From Bacillota bacterium (GTDB taxonomy: Bacteria > Bacillota > Negativicutes > Sporomusales > Sporomusaceae): 6,811 nucleotides of DNA. The first letter of the stretch is position 1; each line of letters opens with the position of its first letter. The stretch is from assembly GCA_023443285.1 (NCBI GenBank), contig JAEZVB010000080.1:1-6811 (forward strand), in the 5' to 3' direction. The notes under the pieces were generated by a model. The model saw only the letters and a program-made list of their open reading frames with translations. It was not told the DNA's origin and did no database searches. Shown piece by piece: positions 5,078 through 6,811 of the stretch. The translations under genes were made by a program, and so were the position numbers.

Positions 5078-6562
5078 GTGGATGTATTAGCCATGCTTGT
5101 TAGTGGGTTTTATGTGAGTATGTCGCCGGTGAACCTGCTGGCTTGCACAGTAGGGGTGTTTATCGGTACATTAGTGGGGGTATTGCCGGGAATTGGCCCG
5201 GTAGGTACTATGGCATTACTACTTCCTTTTAGTTTTACGATGGATGCTACCACCTCGCTCATTCTATTTGCAGGAATTTATTATGGATCGTTATATGGTT
5301 GTTCTACAACATCTATTTTGTTGAACGTTCCCGGTGAAGCTTCTTCGGTAGTTACTTGCATTGATGGCTATGCTATGGCGAAAAAGGGAAGAGCCGGTGC
5401 CGCTTTGGCAGTTGCGGCAGTAGGTTCCTTGATTGCCGGTACAATGGGGCTTGTTGGTTTGAGCTTTTTTGCGCCGATCATTTCCCGGTTTGCCTTGAAT
5501 TTTGGACCTTCGGAATATTTTGCTATCGCTGCAGTGGGGTTACTGATTCTTATGAAACTAACAGGCACGTCTATGCTTAGAGCCGGATTAATGGTAGCAG
5601 TGGGGATTATGCTGGGGACGGTAGGGCTAGATAGCTTGACTGGTGTCAGTCGATTAACCTTTGGTGTGGACGAATTGCAGCGTGGTATGGAGTTTTCTAT
5701 TGTAGCTATGGGACTGTTCGGCATTGGTGAGATTTTACACACTCTGGTACATGCAGAAGCTGTCGGTGGAGTTCAATCTGTCACATTTCGCGAATTGTAT
5801 CCGAACAAAGAAGAATGCCGCCGTTCAATAAAGCCGATTTTTCGGGGGGGAGTGATTGGTTTCTTAGTAGGTTTACTGCCTGGACCGTCAGCAACTATTT
5901 CGACATTTGTTTCTTATGATGTGGAAAAAAGAGTAAGCAAGCATCCGGAAGAGTTCGGACAGGGTGCGATTGAGGGAGTTGCCGGTCCGGAATCTGCAAA
6001 TAATGCAGCAGCATCTGCAACTATGATTCCGTTATTAGCTTTGGGTTTGCCGTTTTCTTCTGTTGCAGCCATTTTACTCAGCGGATTTATGGTTCATGGG
6101 ATTGTGCCAGGTCCGACACTAATGACACAAAACCAGGATTTGTTTTGGGGACTTATTGCTAGTATGTATATTGGTAATATTATATTGCTTATTGTGAATT
6201 TGCCGCTTGTAGGGTTATTTACCTATATTTTAAGAATTCCGATAAAAATTCTTATGCCTATTGTTTTGATCATTACATTGACAGGTGCTTATACCATTAA
6301 TAATAGCTTTTTTGACCTGGGTCTTATAGCTGGTTTTGGTATTCTTGGCTTTTTTATGAAGCAGACAGGTTATGAACCGGCGCCGCTGCTTCTTGGTCTT
6401 ATGTTGGGGCCAGTACTGGAAAATGGTTTGGTACAAAGCTTGATTATTGGTGATGGGAGTATTTGGTTTTTCCTTTCACGTCCGCTTTCAGGTACTATTC
6501 TTTGGGGCGGAATGGCTTTGCTGTTTTTCAATATATTTACTTGGATTGCGAAGAGAAGGTAA
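5078..6562 (+). CDS. tctA: Tripartite tricarboxylate transporter, large membrane subunit TctA
   Basis: This 494-aa protein with about 12 membrane segments is the channel-forming subunit that moves a carboxylate, delivered by the TctC binding protein, across the cytoplasmic membrane with an ion gradient. Family signatures are GTLVGVLPGIGPVGTMALL (30-48), YGSLYGCSTTSILLNVPGEA (69-88), the second loop GLLPGPSATIS (265-275), and EGVAGPESANNAAASATMIP (299-318). The two G-x-L-P-G loops reflect the internal duplication typical of the family. GTG 5078 is chosen because GGAG (5065-5068) is 9 nt away and the N-terminus then reads MDVLAMLVSGF, as in relatives. GTG 5069 is in frame but abuts that GGAG. 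Length is normal. It lies 16 bases after tctB. Confidence 0.95.
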   Translation: MDVLAMLVSGFYVSMSPVNLLACTVGVFIGTLVGVLPGIGPVGTMALLLPFSFTMDATTSLILFAGIYYGSLYGCSTTSILLNVPGEASSVVTCIDGYAMAKKGRAGAALAVAAVGSLIAGTMGLVGLSFFAPIISRFALNFGPSEYFAIAAVGLLILMKLTGTSMLRAGLMVAVGIMLGTVGLDSLTGVSRLTFGVDELQRGMEFSIVAMGLFGIGEILHTLVHAEAVGGVQSVTFRELYPNKEECRRSIKPIFRGGVIGFLVGLLPGPSATISTFVSYDVEKRVSKHPEEFGQGAIEGVAGPESANNAAASATMIPLLALGLPFSSVAAILLSGFMVHGIVPGPTLMTQNQDLFWGLIASMYIGNIILLIVNLPLVGLFTYILRIPIKILMPIVLIITLTGAYTINNSFFDLGLIAGFGILGFFMKQTGYEPAPLLLGLMLGPVLENGLVQSLIIGDGSIWFFLSRPLSGTILWGGMALLFFNIFTWIAKRR

Positions 6563-6572
6563 AACAAAAAAA

Positions 6573-6578
6573 TATAAT
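6573..6578 (+). promoter_or_regulatory. Isolated perfect -10 hexamer in the tctA-tctC gap
   Basis: TATAAT occurs in the 33-base gap ahead of tctC. The nearest -35-like element, TTGCGA (6546-6551), gives a 21-nt spacer, which is too long, so this is at best a weak internal promoter. Confidence 0.15.
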
Positions 6579-6595
6579 CTGAATGGGGGGGTATT

Positions 6596-6811
6596 GTGAC
6601 TGCAAACAAGGGTATTCTTATTCTGGTGGTAATCTTTTTAAGTATTGCGATTGTGACGGGGGGGTGTAATATGGGAGCGAAGGAAAGTATGGTATCTCAA
6701 AAATATCCGGAAAAACCAATTACGGTTATTGTGCCATTTGCTGCTGGTGGGAGTACCGATTTGGTAGCAAGAGCACTGGAAAAGTCTGCCCCCAAATATT
6801 TAGGGCAGACA
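6596..6811 (+). CDS. tctC: Tripartite tricarboxylate transporter substrate-binding protein TctC, 5' part
   Basis: The first 72 codons are present and the gene continues past the window. The protein starts with a short basic n-region and a hydrophobic core (7-20), then TGGC with Cys24 as the likely lipidated residue, so it should be a lipoprotein anchored outside the cytoplasmic membrane. The -3 position is Thr rather than Leu or Val, slightly off the lipobox consensus. After a linker comes YPEKPITVIVPFAAGGSTD (37-55), the hallmark first strand and ligand-binding loop of the Bug/TctC family. GTG 6596 follows a G7 run (6585-6591) acting as an unusual Shine-Dalgarno with 4-nt spacing. TctC captures the solute and delivers it to TctAB; the substrate cannot be named. 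Confidence 0.93.
   Translation, partial: MTANKGILILVVIFLSIAIVTGGCNMGAKESMVSQKYPEKPITVIVPFAAGGSTDLVARALEKSAPKYLGQT

Noticed and set aside
5368..5742. Minus-strand 124-codon ORF inside tctA
   Set aside because: It is antisense to conserved TctA sequence, and its Pro/Ser/Ala bias fits a shadow of a membrane protein gene.

Overview
The window looks like chromosome from a low-to-mid GC Firmicute. The signs are a Bacillus-type xpt, strong AGGAGG ribosome binding sites, TTG and GTG starts, sigma-A-like promoters, a 3D-domain cell-wall protein and a KinA/NtrB-class histidine kinase. Negativicutes or Clostridia would fit, but that placement is inference. No mobile element, CRISPR array, tRNA or rRNA was seen. 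No stretch over 300 bases lacks a gene.

Left part (1-1480). A possible partial membrane-protein gene runs off the left edge on the minus strand, next to a strong rightward hairpin-plus-T terminator. A GNAT acetyltransferase gene (plus) then converges on xpt (minus), with only 12 bases between their stops. xpt has a good sigma-A promoter and a leader of about 50 nt with no purine riboswitch. The 198-base divergent region between xpt and the next gene carries a 16-bp near-palindrome and a 23-codon upstream ORF.

Middle part (1481-3055). A HAD-family phosphatase is followed by a secreted 3D-domain protein with its own promoter and a strong terminator. Upstream of the 3D promoter lies a perfect complement of the gene's Shine-Dalgarno. 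Only read-through RNA from the HAD gene would carry it.

Right part (3056-6811). A very AT-rich segment with a long dyad precedes a membrane sensor histidine kinase. The kinase gene runs directly into tctB, tctA and the start of tctC, a tripartite tricarboxylate transporter. Gaps are 4, 16 and 33 bases, so one operon is likely. The simplest reading is that the kinase senses a carboxylate or related solute and controls its uptake. No response regulator is visible, and the order kinase-B-A-C differs from the classical tctCBA with tctDE. Three G7 runs sit at sensitive places in tctA and tctC.

No wholly new system is evident. The most interesting items are the kinase-transporter operon, the conditional Shine-Dalgarno masking, the operator-like dyads and the G7 tracts.
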